NCBI GenBank assembly: GCA_022837485.1
Contig: JALHHH010000007.1
Coordinates: 1 to 63,235 of the forward strand
Direction: 5' to 3'
DNA from: Bacteroidales bacterium
Lineage (GTDB): Bacteria > Bacteroidota > Bacteroidia > Bacteroidales > Lentimicrobiaceae
DNA length: 63,235 bases
The translations under genes and the position numbers were made by a program. Positions 15,503-24,412 of the stretch are shown here, in pieces (positions within the stretch are counted from its first letter, which is position 1; every line of letters begins with the position of its first letter). The notes beneath the pieces are model-generated. The model had not been told where the DNA came from. It was given only the letters and a program-made list of their open reading frames with translations, and made no database searches.

Positions 15503-18346
15503 GTGAATCTGCAGATATTTGATAATGGTATGAAAGGAAATTTCCGTGATTTAATAAATCGCCTTGAAGATGTAATTTTTATTCATTTAATCAATGAAGA
15601 TGGCACTCCCGGCAAAATGGTGGAGGTTAATGCCGTTGCCTGCCGTACCTTGGGTTATACATATAGCGAGATGCTGTCGATGACTCCCGTTCAGCTTGGA
15701 GATCCCGCAGTTGTTGCTCAATCGCCTTTAATTGTTCATTCGGTGCTGAATCACGATGTCAGTGTTTTTGAAGATAATCTTCTGCACAAACAGGGGCATC
15801 GCATCCCGTTTGAGATGAAATCGTACCTGGAAGAATACGATGGTAACCGCTGCATCTATACCATAGGTCGCGACCTGCGCCAGCACCGTGAAACGCTCAG
15901 CCAACTCAAAGCGGCATACGACGAACTGGATTATGTGTTTAATGCTTCGGAATTGCTGATTATTGTCCTTGATATTAATGGTAAAATAATTTCTGTCAAT
16001 CAAACGGCCGTTACCCGACTGGGATACACGGCTGCCGAGATGAAAGGGGCCGATATAGAGCTTATACATTCACAGGAATCCAGGGATGATGTTAGCAGAT
16101 TGAAAAGCCAGTTCGATAAAGGGGATAAGTTCAGCTGCAAGGCGCCCCTGCTTAAGCGGGAAGGCGGGATTATTCCGGTTGAATCGCGTCTGATCAGAGG
16201 ACACTGGCACGGACAGGATGTATATTACTGCATGAGCCTGGATATATCCGAATTGAGCCGGCTGAAAGATGAAGCAATGGATTCCGTTAACCGCCTTGAA
16301 GCCGTTCTCGACAGCGCCAAACTTGGGTACTGGGAATGGGATCTGCTGACCGATAATATCATAGTGAACGAACGCTGGGCCGAAATTCTGGGATACAGCC
16401 TGAAGGAACTCCAGCCTACGACCATCGATACATGGAAAGATATACTGCATCCCGACGATCTGGAACATGCTTTGCTCCAGACCAAAAAGCACATAGATGG
16501 TTTATCGCCGCATTATGAAATAACAGCCCGCATGAGGCATAAAAAAGGCCACTGGGTGTGGGTTCAGGACAGCGGCAGGATTACCTTGCGCGATAAGCAG
16601 GGCAGGGCATTACGGATGAACGGAATTCATTTGGATGTCACCCGTTTGGTGAATTCCCGGTTTAAACTTAAAAATCGCTACCGAATAGAAAAAGTGCTTG
16701 CCGATATCTCTGCCAGCTTTATTAATGTCGCTGAAGAAACCATCGATTTAAAACTGGATAATGCTTTACAGATAATTGGTGAATTCGCCGGTGTTGACCG
16801 TGCTTACTTTTTTCTCTTTAAGGATGAAGGATGGATTATGGATAACAGCCACGAATGGGTGGCCTCTGGTGTCTCCGCTGAAAAGAATAACCTGAGAGAT
16901 TTGCCTTCCTCGATTTTTCCGTGGTGGATGCAGAAGCTGAACAGGCTTGAACACATTTATGCACGTAATATTAACGAAGATCTTCCCAAAGAAGCGACCA
17001 TGGAGCGGGATATACTTAAGGCACAAAACATACTGTCGGTACTTGTGGTTCCCGTACACCTGAAGGATAATCTGATGGGATTTCTTGGTTTTGACGCAGT
17101 AGCCCGGGAAAAAGAGTGGTCGCCTTACGATATTAAAATTTTAAAAACTATTGCCGGAATCATTGCACAATCGATGCATTCGGTGCAAACCATCCGTGAA
17201 CTTATTGCGGCACGCAATAAAGCCGAGGAGTCAAACCGATTGAAAAGTGCATTTCTGGCTACCATTAATCATGAATTACGCACCCCGCTCAATCACATTA
17301 TGGGCTTCAGCGATATCATGCATGCGATGGCAACCGATCAGGACTTTCAGGAATACTCCAAACTTGTAAATGAAAGTGGCAGGCACCTTCTGGCGCTGAT
17401 TGAGGATATTTTTGAGCTGGCACTGTCTGAGCAAAGTGCCATTACCATCAGAGAACAGTCGTTCAGAGGGATGGATATTCTAAGCGAAAATAAGCTGGTT
17501 CTGGAAGATTTGATTCATCGCTCAGGGAAAACCGGTAAGATAAGTCTTCGTTTCTCTCCGGAAAAATCACTTCTTTTAACCACGCTCACAGCCGATCGCA
17601 GCAAAATAAACCAGGTTCTTAATAACCTGTTTCGAAATGCCGTGAAATTTACACGTGAGGGATTTGTGGAATTCGGATTTTACCGCGAATCCGCAAACCG
17701 GCTGACCTTCTTCGTGCAGGATTCCGGTATTGGCATACCCGTTGAAAAGCAGGATATTATTTTCGATTTCTTTCGCCAGGTGGATGATTCGCATACCCGC
17801 CGATACGAAGGCGTTGGCATCGGACTTGCACTTTCGAGGAGGATCGTTCAGGCCATGCAGGGCGAAATCCGGGTAGAATCTGACGTTAATGAAGGATCCC
17901 GCTTCAGCTTCACCGTGCCCGTTGCTTTTGAAAATGCCGGTGTTCAGGCTTCAATGCCGGGAATCTCAGGCAGTACTGATTTCAGCGGATTAAAAGTTCT
18001 GGTCGCAGAGGACGATCAGAGTAGCCGGATGATTATCCGTCAATTGCTGAAACCCTCAAAGGTTCAGATGCTGTTTGCCGAAAACGGACTGGAGGCGGTG
18101 GATCTGGTTCGAAGTATTGATCGTATCGATCTGGTTCTTATGGATCTGAAAATGCCGGTTATGGACGGCTACCAGGCAACCCGCGAAATCAGACAGCTGA
18201 ATCCGGATTTGCGTATCATTGCACTTACAGCTCACACCCTGCCCGAAGACCGGGAATCGGCCTTCGCTGCCGGGTGTAACGGAGTAATAACCAAACCCGT
18301 TGATAAAGAAATGCTGTTTAAAGAACTTCAGCAATTACTTTCCTGA
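15503..18346 (+). CDS. Hybrid sensor histidine kinase (PAS-PAS-PAS-GAF-HisKA-HATPase-REC)
   Basis: 947-aa cytosolic-looking hybrid kinase with no evident transmembrane segment. Three PAS domains lie at about 12-125, 143-250 and 265-385; the third is followed by a typical PAC segment (HKKGHWVWVQDSGRI). A GAF-like domain follows at about 395-575. The dimerisation domain carries the phospho-acceptor H590 in INHELRTPLNH. The catalytic domain has the N-box NQVLNNLFRNAVKF, DSGIGI and GVGIGLALSRRIV. The C-terminal receiver (about 832-945) has D881 (LMDLKMPVMDG), TAHT and a KP motif. The start is GTG 15503; ATG 15530 is an alternative. No cognate output regulator is adjacent. Signal unknown, plausibly redox or a small ligand. 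Confidence 0.93.
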   Translation: MNLQIFDNGMKGNFRDLINRLEDVIFIHLINEDGTPGKMVEVNAVACRTLGYTYSEMLSMTPVQLGDPAVVAQSPLIVHSVLNHDVSVFEDNLLHKQGHRIPFEMKSYLEEYDGNRCIYTIGRDLRQHRETLSQLKAAYDELDYVFNASELLIIVLDINGKIISVNQTAVTRLGYTAAEMKGADIELIHSQESRDDVSRLKSQFDKGDKFSCKAPLLKREGGIIPVESRLIRGHWHGQDVYYCMSLDISELSRLKDEAMDSVNRLEAVLDSAKLGYWEWDLLTDNIIVNERWAEILGYSLKELQPTTIDTWKDILHPDDLEHALLQTKKHIDGLSPHYEITARMRHKKGHWVWVQDSGRITLRDKQGRALRMNGIHLDVTRLVNSRFKLKNRYRIEKVLADISASFINVAEETIDLKLDNALQIIGEFAGVDRAYFFLFKDEGWIMDNSHEWVASGVSAEKNNLRDLPSSIFPWWMQKLNRLEHIYARNINEDLPKEATMERDILKAQNILSVLVVPVHLKDNLMGFLGFDAVAREKEWSPYDIKILKTIAGIIAQSMHSVQTIRELIAARNKAEESNRLKSAFLATINHELRTPLNHIMGFSDIMHAMATDQDFQEYSKLVNESGRHLLALIEDIFELALSEQSAITIREQSFRGMDILSENKLVLEDLIHRSGKTGKISLRFSPEKSLLLTTLTADRSKINQVLNNLFRNAVKFTREGFVEFGFYRESANRLTFFVQDSGIGIPVEKQDIIFDFFRQVDDSHTRRYEGVGIGLALSRRIVQAMQGEIRVESDVNEGSRFSFTVPVAFENAGVQASMPGISGSTDFSGLKVLVAEDDQSSRMIIRQLLKPSKVQMLFAENGLEAVDLVRSIDRIDLVLMDLKMPVMDGYQATREIRQLNPDLRIIALTAHTLPEDRESAFAAGCNGVITKPVDKEMLFKELQQLLS

Positions 18347-18475
18347 TCAGGCCCGGCTCCTCGATTAACCTGCTTTCTCCGGCAATTCTCCGGGTTGTTT
18401 AAATACTATTGCCTTGGCGGATCCGGCTCTGATTCGTTTTCCGACCCTGGAATCACCGGATTGTCGTATTTTTGG

Positions 18476-18507
18476 TTGTCGTTTATCCTGATTTTTTTCT
18501 ACCTTTG
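18476..18507 (+). promoter_or_regulatory. Predicted promoter of tig
   Basis: TTG at 18476-18478, a 21-bp spacer, then TACCTTTG at 18500-18507: a near-ideal Bacteroidota promoter. The leader would be about 75 nt and contains a GC-rich partial hairpin (18511-18530). Confidence 0.75.
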
Positions 18508-18587
18508 CACGCTCCGGAGGGCCGGGGAGCCACAAGCTTAGTTGCCTGGCTATGAATTATTAACAAATTTAATCCTACATTTTTGCA

Positions 18588-19940
18588 ATGAATATTGAAC
18601 TTCAACACACCGGCGATCTGACCGCAACAGTAAAAATTGACATTTCTCCAGCCGATTATGAAGATAATGTGATGAAGGTGCTGAAAGAATATCAGCGCAA
18701 AGCGCAGATGCCGGGCTTCAGGCAGGGTAAGGTGCCGTTTGGACTTACCAAAAAAATGTACGGACAGGCTGTTATGGCCGATGAGGTGAATAAACTGCTC
18801 GGCGAATCTCTCGAGAAATTCATCGATGAACAGAAACTGGATATTTTGGGCAATCCCCTTGCAAATACGGAGAAAACTCCTCAGATTGACTTTACGGAGC
18901 CGGTAAGCACCAGCTTCTATTTTGACCTCGGATTCAGCCCGAAATTTGACCTGAATCTCGAAACCATTAAAGGTCTCAGCTATTACCGTATCGAAGTCTC
19001 CGATGAAATTGCTGCCAAATACCTCGACGATATGCGTCGTCGCAACGGGGAGCCCGGCGAAGTGGAAGTGTCGGAAAACGGCGATTTACTCAAAGGCGAC
19101 TTTACTCAGCTTGATGCAACCGGCGATTCCGTTGAAGGCGGAATAAGTACCTCAGGTTCAATAGATCCTTCCCTTTTCTCCGATGAAGAGGTGCGCAAAT
19201 TGTTTGAAGGCAAAAAAGTCGGCGAAACCATACGTTTCAACCCCATGAAAGCCTCCGGAAATGCAACCGATGTTGCTGCAATGCTGGGCATCACCAAAGA
19301 AACGGCGGCCGATCTTGATTCGGAATTCAGCTTCGCGATCACTTCCATTACCCGTATGATTCCCGCTGAAATTAATACAGAGTTTTTTGAGAAAGTATAC
19401 CCGGGCGTTGAAATTGCCGATGAGGCCGGTCTGATCGAACAGATTAAGGCGGATGCCGCTTCTTCGTTCGTCGGCGAGAGCGACAGAAAGTTTTTCAACG
19501 ATGCGGTGAAAGCCATGATCGATACTGCAGGCATCGGTCTCCCCGACGAATTCCTGAAGCGCTGGCTGGTGGATGTAAACCGCGAAAAACTCACAGCCGA
19601 GGAAGTCGAAAAAAATTACGACAGCTATGCACAGTCGATGCGCTGGCAGCTTATCGAAAACCGCATGATTCACGATCACGGCATTTCGGTTTCGGAAGAA
19701 GAGATCCGCAATGTTTTCAGGGGCTACTTCGGAAGACCCGGCGGTGACATGGACGAGGATATGAAAAAGCGTATCGAAACCATCGTCGATTCCTTTATGA
19801 AAAATAAGGACGACGTCCGTCGCATCAACGATCAGCTTTTCGAACAAAAACTGCTCGCTCTGCTGAAAGAAAAAATTACTCTTGACGAAAAAGTGGTGTC
19901 TTACGACGATTTCGTAAAACTTGCTTCCGTTCAGGAGTAA
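18588..19940 (+). CDS. tig: Trigger factor, ribosome-associated chaperone/PPIase
   Basis: 450 aa, close to the usual length. Trigger factor binds the ribosome exit and shields nascent chains. The ribosome-docking signature G43-F-R-Q-G-K48 (MPGFRQGKVP) is present in the N-terminal domain. The middle PPIase-like domain (about 145-245) is poorly conserved, as is common in Bacteroidota, and activity there is uncertain. The C-terminal helical chaperone domain is rich in charged residues and ends with EKITLDEKVVSYDDFVKLAS. It precedes clpP and clpX in the classical tig-clpP-clpX order, but a terminator and new promoters separate the three genes. Confidence 0.95.
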   Translation: MNIELQHTGDLTATVKIDISPADYEDNVMKVLKEYQRKAQMPGFRQGKVPFGLTKKMYGQAVMADEVNKLLGESLEKFIDEQKLDILGNPLANTEKTPQIDFTEPVSTSFYFDLGFSPKFDLNLETIKGLSYYRIEVSDEIAAKYLDDMRRRNGEPGEVEVSENGDLLKGDFTQLDATGDSVEGGISTSGSIDPSLFSDEEVRKLFEGKKVGETIRFNPMKASGNATDVAAMLGITKETAADLDSEFSFAITSITRMIPAEINTEFFEKVYPGVEIADEAGLIEQIKADAASSFVGESDRKFFNDAVKAMIDTAGIGLPDEFLKRWLVDVNREKLTAEEVEKNYDSYAQSMRWQLIENRMIHDHGISVSEEEIRNVFRGYFGRPGGDMDEDMKKRIETIVDSFMKNKDDVRRINDQLFEQKLLALLKEKITLDEKVVSYDDFVKLASVQE

Positions 19941-19978
19941 ATACGTCGGGCGTACAGGCCTGAGTTGATATTTTAGAA

Positions 19979-20007
19979 GAGGCTGTCTTAAAAGGGCAGC
20001 CTCTTTT
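19979..20007 (+). terminator. Intrinsic terminator after tig
   Basis: An 11-bp stem (19979-19989 with 19993-20003, loop AAA) begins GAGGCTG and is followed by TTTTGTT. It starts 38 bp after the tig stop. Confidence 0.85.
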
Positions 20008-20112
20008 GTTGTACTGGACTGACATTACACGAATTCTTTGTATCCGTAAACTGCCAAAGTGCCCGTTGGCACGATATTCGCCGGGTATTTTAGTTCCGGA
20101 TTATTTCTTTGA

Positions 20113-20145
20113 TTGGATTGAATTCGCGAAAAAAATGTAAATTTG
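20113..20145 (+). promoter_or_regulatory. Predicted promoter of clpP
   Basis: TTG at 20113-20115, a 22-bp spacer and TAAATTTG at 20138-20145. It places transcription start near 20152, which excludes an in-frame ATG at 20109 and supports the ATG at 20166. Confidence 0.65.
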
Positions 20146-20165
20146 ACAGAATAAAACCTAAACGT

Positions 20166-20840
20166 ATGCAAAACGAATTTAAGAAATATGCTACCAGGCA
20201 TCTGGGGATCAACAGTCTGACCCTCGATCGCTTTACTTCACAGGTGAATGGATACATCAGCCCCACCATCATCGAGGAACGCCAGCTGAACATCGCCACA
20301 ATGGATGTTTTTTCACGTCTGATGATGGACAGAATCATCTTTCTGGGAGTCCCAATAGATGATTATGTTGCCAATATCATCCAGGCTCAGCTGCTGTTTC
20401 TGGAGTCGGTAGATCCCCGTAAAGACATTCAGATCTACCTGAATACACCCGGAGGCTCGGTTTATGCCGGTCTCGGAATCTACGATACCATGCAGTACAT
20501 CGCTCCGGATGTGGCAACTATCTGTACCGGAATGGCTGCTTCCATGGGTGCCGTGCTGCTGTGTGCCGGCTCCGCAGGAAAGCGTACCGCGCTCAAACAT
20601 TCCCGTATCCTTATTCATCAGCCCATGGGTGGAGCACAGGGCCAGGCTTCCGATATCGAAATCACCACCCGTGAAATACTGAAACTGAAGAAGGAGTTGT
20701 ATGAAATCATCGCTTCACACTCCAACCAGCCATACAAGAAGATTGAAAAGGATTCAGACCGCGATTACTGGATGACGGCCGAAGAAGCCAAAAGCTATGG
20801 TATGATCGACGAAGTCCTTTTCAGGGAAAGGAAAGCCTGA
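20166..20840 (+). CDS. clpP: ATP-dependent Clp protease proteolytic subunit
   Basis: 224 aa. Serine peptidase that forms the tetradecameric barrel and degrades proteins fed by ClpX or ClpA/C. The catalytic triad is S126 (GMAASMGA), H151 (ILIHQPMGG) and D200. The S-H and H-D spacings (25 and 49) equal those of the E. coli enzyme. The N-terminus carries a longer stretch before the conserved core than mature E. coli ClpP and may be a processed propeptide. The start at 20166 is supported by the promoter box at 20138-20145. clpX follows after 269 bp. Confidence 0.96.
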   Translation: MQNEFKKYATRHLGINSLTLDRFTSQVNGYISPTIIEERQLNIATMDVFSRLMMDRIIFLGVPIDDYVANIIQAQLLFLESVDPRKDIQIYLNTPGGSVYAGLGIYDTMQYIAPDVATICTGMAASMGAVLLCAGSAGKRTALKHSRILIHQPMGGAQGQASDIEITTREILKLKKELYEIIASHSNQPYKKIEKDSDRDYWMTAEEAKSYGMIDEVLFRERKA

Positions 20841-20858
20841 TAAATCATTTATTGACAG

Positions 20859-20950
20859 ACAGGGCACAGTTTTATCACCTGCACGGCTGCCCTGACTTTG
20901 CGGTCAGGCATTTTCAGCCCGATAGGATTAGCTGTGCCCTGTTTATTTTT
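20859..20950 (+). other. Nested inverted-repeat element between clpP and clpX
   Basis: An 11-bp perfect outer stem (ACAGGGCACAG at 20859-20869 with 20932-20942) encloses a second two-part hairpin: GGCTG 20885-20889 with CAGCC 20915-20919, and CCTGAC 20891-20896 with GTCAGG 20903-20908. TTTATTTTT follows the outer stem. In plus orientation it could end clpP transcripts, but it is much larger than the other terminators in this window (loop of about 60 nt) and could be a small structured RNA. Confidence 0.55.
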
Positions 20951-21009
20951 ACCCTGGTCGCCAGCATGAATCCGGACATGTTTTCGGTATTCACACCCCG
21001 TTAATTTCG

Positions 21010-21017
21010 TAACTTTG
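21010..21017 (+). promoter_or_regulatory. Predicted -7 box of clpX
   Basis: TAACTTTG matches TAnnTTTG. The leader would be about 85 nt. The -33 region is T-rich but lacks a TTG at the right distance. Confidence 0.5.
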
Positions 21018-21109
21018 CAGTCCGGAATGAGGTGATTTGTATTAATCGTCTGGAAAACTGGGTTACGAATGCCGGTTCCGGTAATCAATAGTTAACAGTT
21101 ATACATATT

Positions 21110-22339
21110 ATGCCCAAGAAAGAAGAAAGGTGCTCCTTCTGTGGTCGTCCGCGCAGCGAAACCAATATGCTGATCGCCGGTCTGGATGCACACATTTGCG
21201 ATTATTGCATCGATCAGGCACAGGATATATTAAAGGAAGAGCTGAAGACGGTTCACCCCCAGGACTTTTCACGGATGAAGCTTCATAAGCCTGCCGAGAT
21301 TAAGGAATACCTGGATCAGTACGTTATAGGTCAGGATGATGCCAAACGGGTTCTTTCCGTTGCAGTATACAATCATTATAAACGTATCGGACAGCCCGTT
21401 ACCAAGGATGAGGTGGAAATTGAGAAGTCAAACATTATCCTTGTTGGCGAAACCGGAACCGGTAAAACCTTACTGGCCCGAACCATTGCGCGTCTGCTGC
21501 ATGTTCCGTTCTGTATAGCCGATGCCACCGTTCTTACCGAAGCCGGTTACGTTGGTGAGGACGTGGAGAGCATTCTTTCGCGTTTGCTTCAGGCTGCCGA
21601 TTACGATGTAGCTGCCGCCGAAAAGGGTATTGTTTTCATAGATGAGATCGATAAAATTGCCCGTAAAAGCGATAATCCGTCCATCACCCGCGATGTTTCC
21701 GGTGAAGGAGTTCAGCAGGCCATGCTGAAGCTGCTGGAAGGTACGGTGGTTAATGTTCCGCCACAGGGAGGCCGGAAACATCCCGAACAGCGTATGATAC
21801 AGATCAATACGCATAATATTCTTTTTGTGGCCGGAGGTGCTTTCGATGGCATCGAGAAAAAAATTGCAGCACGCATGAATGCCAACATTATTGGATATTC
21901 AGCAGGACGCGATCAGGAGGAGATCGACCGCAGCAATCTGCTGCAATACGTTGCTCCACAGGATCTTAAGAGTTACGGACTTATCCCCGAACTCGTCGGT
22001 AGGCTGCCGGTAGTTACCTATCTGAGCCCCCTCGACCGGGACGTACTCAGACTGATCCTCACAGAACCCCGGAATTCGCTCATTCGTCAGTTTACCAAAC
22101 TCTTCGAAATGGACGGTATCAAACTTTCGTTCAACGAACAGGCTTACGATTTCATCGTGGATAAAGCGATAGAATTCAGGCTTGGCGCCCGTGGACTGCG
22201 CTCCATCGTGGAAGCCATCCTAATTGATGCTATGTTTGAGATGCCGTCCAATAAATCGTCCGGAGAACTGAAAATTACCCGGGACTATGCAGAGGAGAAG
22301 CTTGGTAAAACCAACCTCTCGCGCCTGCGCGTTGCCTGA
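21110..22339 (+). CDS. clpX: ATP-dependent Clp protease ATP-binding subunit ClpX
   Basis: 409-aa AAA+ unfoldase that recognises substrates and threads them into ClpP. The N-terminal zinc-binding domain has C8, C11, C30 and C33. Walker A is GETGTGKT at 113-120. The pore loop is GYVGED and Walker B is IVFIDEIDKI. Sensor and RKH-type loops follow (GGRKHPEQ, LVGRLPV), then the C-terminal domain with EFRLGARGLRSIVE. The IGF-type loop that docks ClpP is not obvious by eye in the expected region. Monocistronic promoter predicted upstream. Confidence 0.96.
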   Translation: MPKKEERCSFCGRPRSETNMLIAGLDAHICDYCIDQAQDILKEELKTVHPQDFSRMKLHKPAEIKEYLDQYVIGQDDAKRVLSVAVYNHYKRIGQPVTKDEVEIEKSNIILVGETGTGKTLLARTIARLLHVPFCIADATVLTEAGYVGEDVESILSRLLQAADYDVAAAEKGIVFIDEIDKIARKSDNPSITRDVSGEGVQQAMLKLLEGTVVNVPPQGGRKHPEQRMIQINTHNILFVAGGAFDGIEKKIAARMNANIIGYSAGRDQEEIDRSNLLQYVAPQDLKSYGLIPELVGRLPVVTYLSPLDRDVLRLILTEPRNSLIRQFTKLFEMDGIKLSFNEQAYDFIVDKAIEFRLGARGLRSIVEAILIDAMFEMPSNKSSGELKITRDYAEEKLGKTNLSRLRVA

Positions 22340-22414
22340 GGTACTACAACTGCATTCTGCAAAAGGATGAGTGAAACAAATCAGGCAGGAAAGCGTTATT
22401 TTTATATCCGGCAC

Positions 22415-22422
22415 TAATTTTG
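22415..22422 (+). promoter_or_regulatory. Predicted -7 box of the DUF4294 gene
   Basis: TAATTTTG matches TAnnTTTG and lies 40 bp before the start codon. No clear -33 TTG was identified. Confidence 0.45.
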
Positions 22423-22462
22423 ATATAACGGAAGCCGAATAACCGGAACCAATCTTCCCGAT

Positions 22463-23041
22463 ATGAAACGCCTGGCCCTGTTCATCACAATTATGGCCGC
22501 CTGCTATGGGCTGCAGGCTCAGCACGAGGGTGTTAACGTACTCAAAGCTAAGGTCATTAACGGCGATACCATCCCGCAGATTTATCTTCCCGAACTTAGG
22601 GTGAAAGGCTATATCATCTACCGCAGCCCCTGGGAACAGCGGAAGTTTGAACGCCTGGTGCGTAACGTCAAGAAAGTTTATCCCTATGCCCGCCTTGCCG
22701 GGATGAAACTCGAGGAGTACGGTAATATAATGGCAGGCCTTCCCGAAAAGGAACAAAAAAAATACTACCGGAAAGCAGAAGATGAACTGAAAGCCGAATT
22801 TGGCAACGAACTAAAGGCTCTTACGTTTACACAGGGTAAAATTCTGCTTAAGCTGGTAGACCGGGAGACCGGAAATCCCACCTACAACATTGTAAAAGAG
22901 CTCCGTGGATCGTTTGTAGCCTTCTTCTGGCAAAACCTGAGCAAAATCTTCGGTTACAACCTCAAGGAAAAATACGATCCGCAAGGTAAAGACCGCGACA
23001 TAGAGACCATTGTTCTCATGATAGAGAACGGTACCATCTGA
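22463..23041 (+). CDS. Secreted DUF4294 family protein
   Basis: 192 aa with a signal peptide (MKRLALFITIMAACYGLQAQ). The mature region has the features of the DUF4294 family of Bacteroidota: GDTIPQIYLPELRV near the N-terminus, KVYPYARLAG, and TFTQGKILLKLVDRETGNPTYNIVKELRGSFVAFFWQNLSKIFG as conserved blocks. It is probably periplasmic. Function unknown. Whether it is co-transcribed with hmgA, 161 bp downstream, is unclear; I saw no good promoter between them. Confidence 0.8.
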   Translation: MKRLALFITIMAACYGLQAQHEGVNVLKAKVINGDTIPQIYLPELRVKGYIIYRSPWEQRKFERLVRNVKKVYPYARLAGMKLEEYGNIMAGLPEKEQKKYYRKAEDELKAEFGNELKALTFTQGKILLKLVDRETGNPTYNIVKELRGSFVAFFWQNLSKIFGYNLKEKYDPQGKDRDIETIVLMIENGTI

Positions 23042-23202
23042 GCAGGAATTGTCGTATCCTGCATTAGCACCTACCCTTTATTTTCTCATACGGGATGCGG
23101 CCAACGCTGCTGCCGGGTTGAACATTAGCGCTTCAAACTTGTTGATTAATCGGCAGTTTCGCAATGCTGCCGCACGTTTTCCGAACGCTAAACCGTTTTA
23201 TC

Positions 23203-24360
23203 ATGCCACATTATCATACGTTAGGACAAATCCCGCCCAAGCGGCACACACAGTTCCGCAAACCCGACGGCGGCTTGTATTCCGAACAACTTGTATCTAC
23301 CGAGGGCTTCTCGGATGCCTATTCGCTTACGTATCATCTGTATCCGCCTACCGGAGTGCTCAGCGTGGATGCTCCGGTGGACGTGAAACCCGAAATCGCT
23401 CTTCAAAACAATATGCAGCATCGCAGCTTTCAGGGATTTAAAGTTCCTCCGGCCGACGATTACCTGAAGAGCCGGGTGCCGGTACTGGTTAACAACGACC
23501 TTGCTATAGTTCTTGCTGCTCCCCGTAAATCGATGGAGGGCTATTTCTTTAAAAATTCGCAGGCCTCCGAGATGATTTTTGTTCACGAGGGTTCCGGAAT
23601 GCTTAAAACCATGTACGGGGAACTTGAATTCGGTTACGGCGATCACCTGATAATTCCTCGCGGGATTATCTATCAGCTGAGCTTTAATACCTCCGACAAC
23701 CGCCTGTTTATTGTTGAATCATACAGCCCCATTCGTTTTCCGAAGCGCTACGTGAATAAACTTGGTCAGCTTGAAGAACATGCCCCATTCTGCGAGCGCG
23801 ATATCCGCAAGCCTTCGAAGCTGGTTACACACGACGAGAAGGGCGATTTTTTAGTGATGATAAAAAAAGAACATCAGCTTTTCCCGTACCATTTTGCCTC
23901 CCATCCCTTTGATGTGGCAGGATGGGACGGATACCACTATCCATATGCCTTATCGATTCACGATTTTGAACCCATTACCGGGCGAATCCATCAGCCGCCC
24001 CCTGTTCATCAGACCTTTGAGGCACACAATTACGTGATGTGTGCATTCGTGCCCAGACTTTACGATTACCATCCGCTCAGCATACCCGTTCCTTACAACC
24101 ACAGCAACGTGGATTCCGATGAGGTGCTCTATTACGTCGACGGGGATTTTATGAGCCGGAAACACGTGGAACGCGGACAAATTACCCTGCATCCTATAGG
24201 GATCCCGCACGGTCCGCACCCGGGAACGGTGGAGAAGAGCCTGGGAGCCAAAGAAACGCGCGAACTGGCGGTAATGGTCGATACTTTTCGTCCGCTCTGG
24301 ATTACCCGGCAGGCCATGGAGATTGAAGATCCCGCATACCACCGTTCGTGGCTTGAATAG
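23203..24360 (+). CDS. hmgA: Homogentisate 1,2-dioxygenase
   Basis: 385 aa from the ATG at 23203, after which family-like sequence begins. An in-frame ATG at 23164 adds 13 unconserved residues. This Fe(II)/O2 enzyme opens the ring of homogentisate to maleylacetoacetate. Probable iron ligands, by comparison with the human enzyme, are H300 (VPYNHSNVDSDE), E307 and H336 (GIPHGPHPG). The N-terminal cupin region includes MIFVHEGSGMLKTMYGELEF. It is shorter than mammalian HGO (about 445 aa), as in other bacterial members of this branch. First of a same-strand run hmgA-hppD-fahA. Confidence 0.9.
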   Translation: MPHYHTLGQIPPKRHTQFRKPDGGLYSEQLVSTEGFSDAYSLTYHLYPPTGVLSVDAPVDVKPEIALQNNMQHRSFQGFKVPPADDYLKSRVPVLVNNDLAIVLAAPRKSMEGYFFKNSQASEMIFVHEGSGMLKTMYGELEFGYGDHLIIPRGIIYQLSFNTSDNRLFIVESYSPIRFPKRYVNKLGQLEEHAPFCERDIRKPSKLVTHDEKGDFLVMIKKEHQLFPYHFASHPFDVAGWDGYHYPYALSIHDFEPITGRIHQPPPVHQTFEAHNYVMCAFVPRLYDYHPLSIPVPYNHSNVDSDEVLYYVDGDFMSRKHVERGQITLHPIGIPHGPHPGTVEKSLGAKETRELAVMVDTFRPLWITRQAMEIEDPAYHRSWLE

Positions 24361-24412
24361 CCGGAGTCATCCTCAGAATAACCATTTTTAAAACCTTAAC
24401 AATCCGAATCAA

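Noticed and set aside
23042..23062. 6-bp hairpin GCAGGA/TCCTGC after the DUF4294 gene
   Set aside because: Short stem, 9-nt loop and no T-run; too weak to call a terminator.
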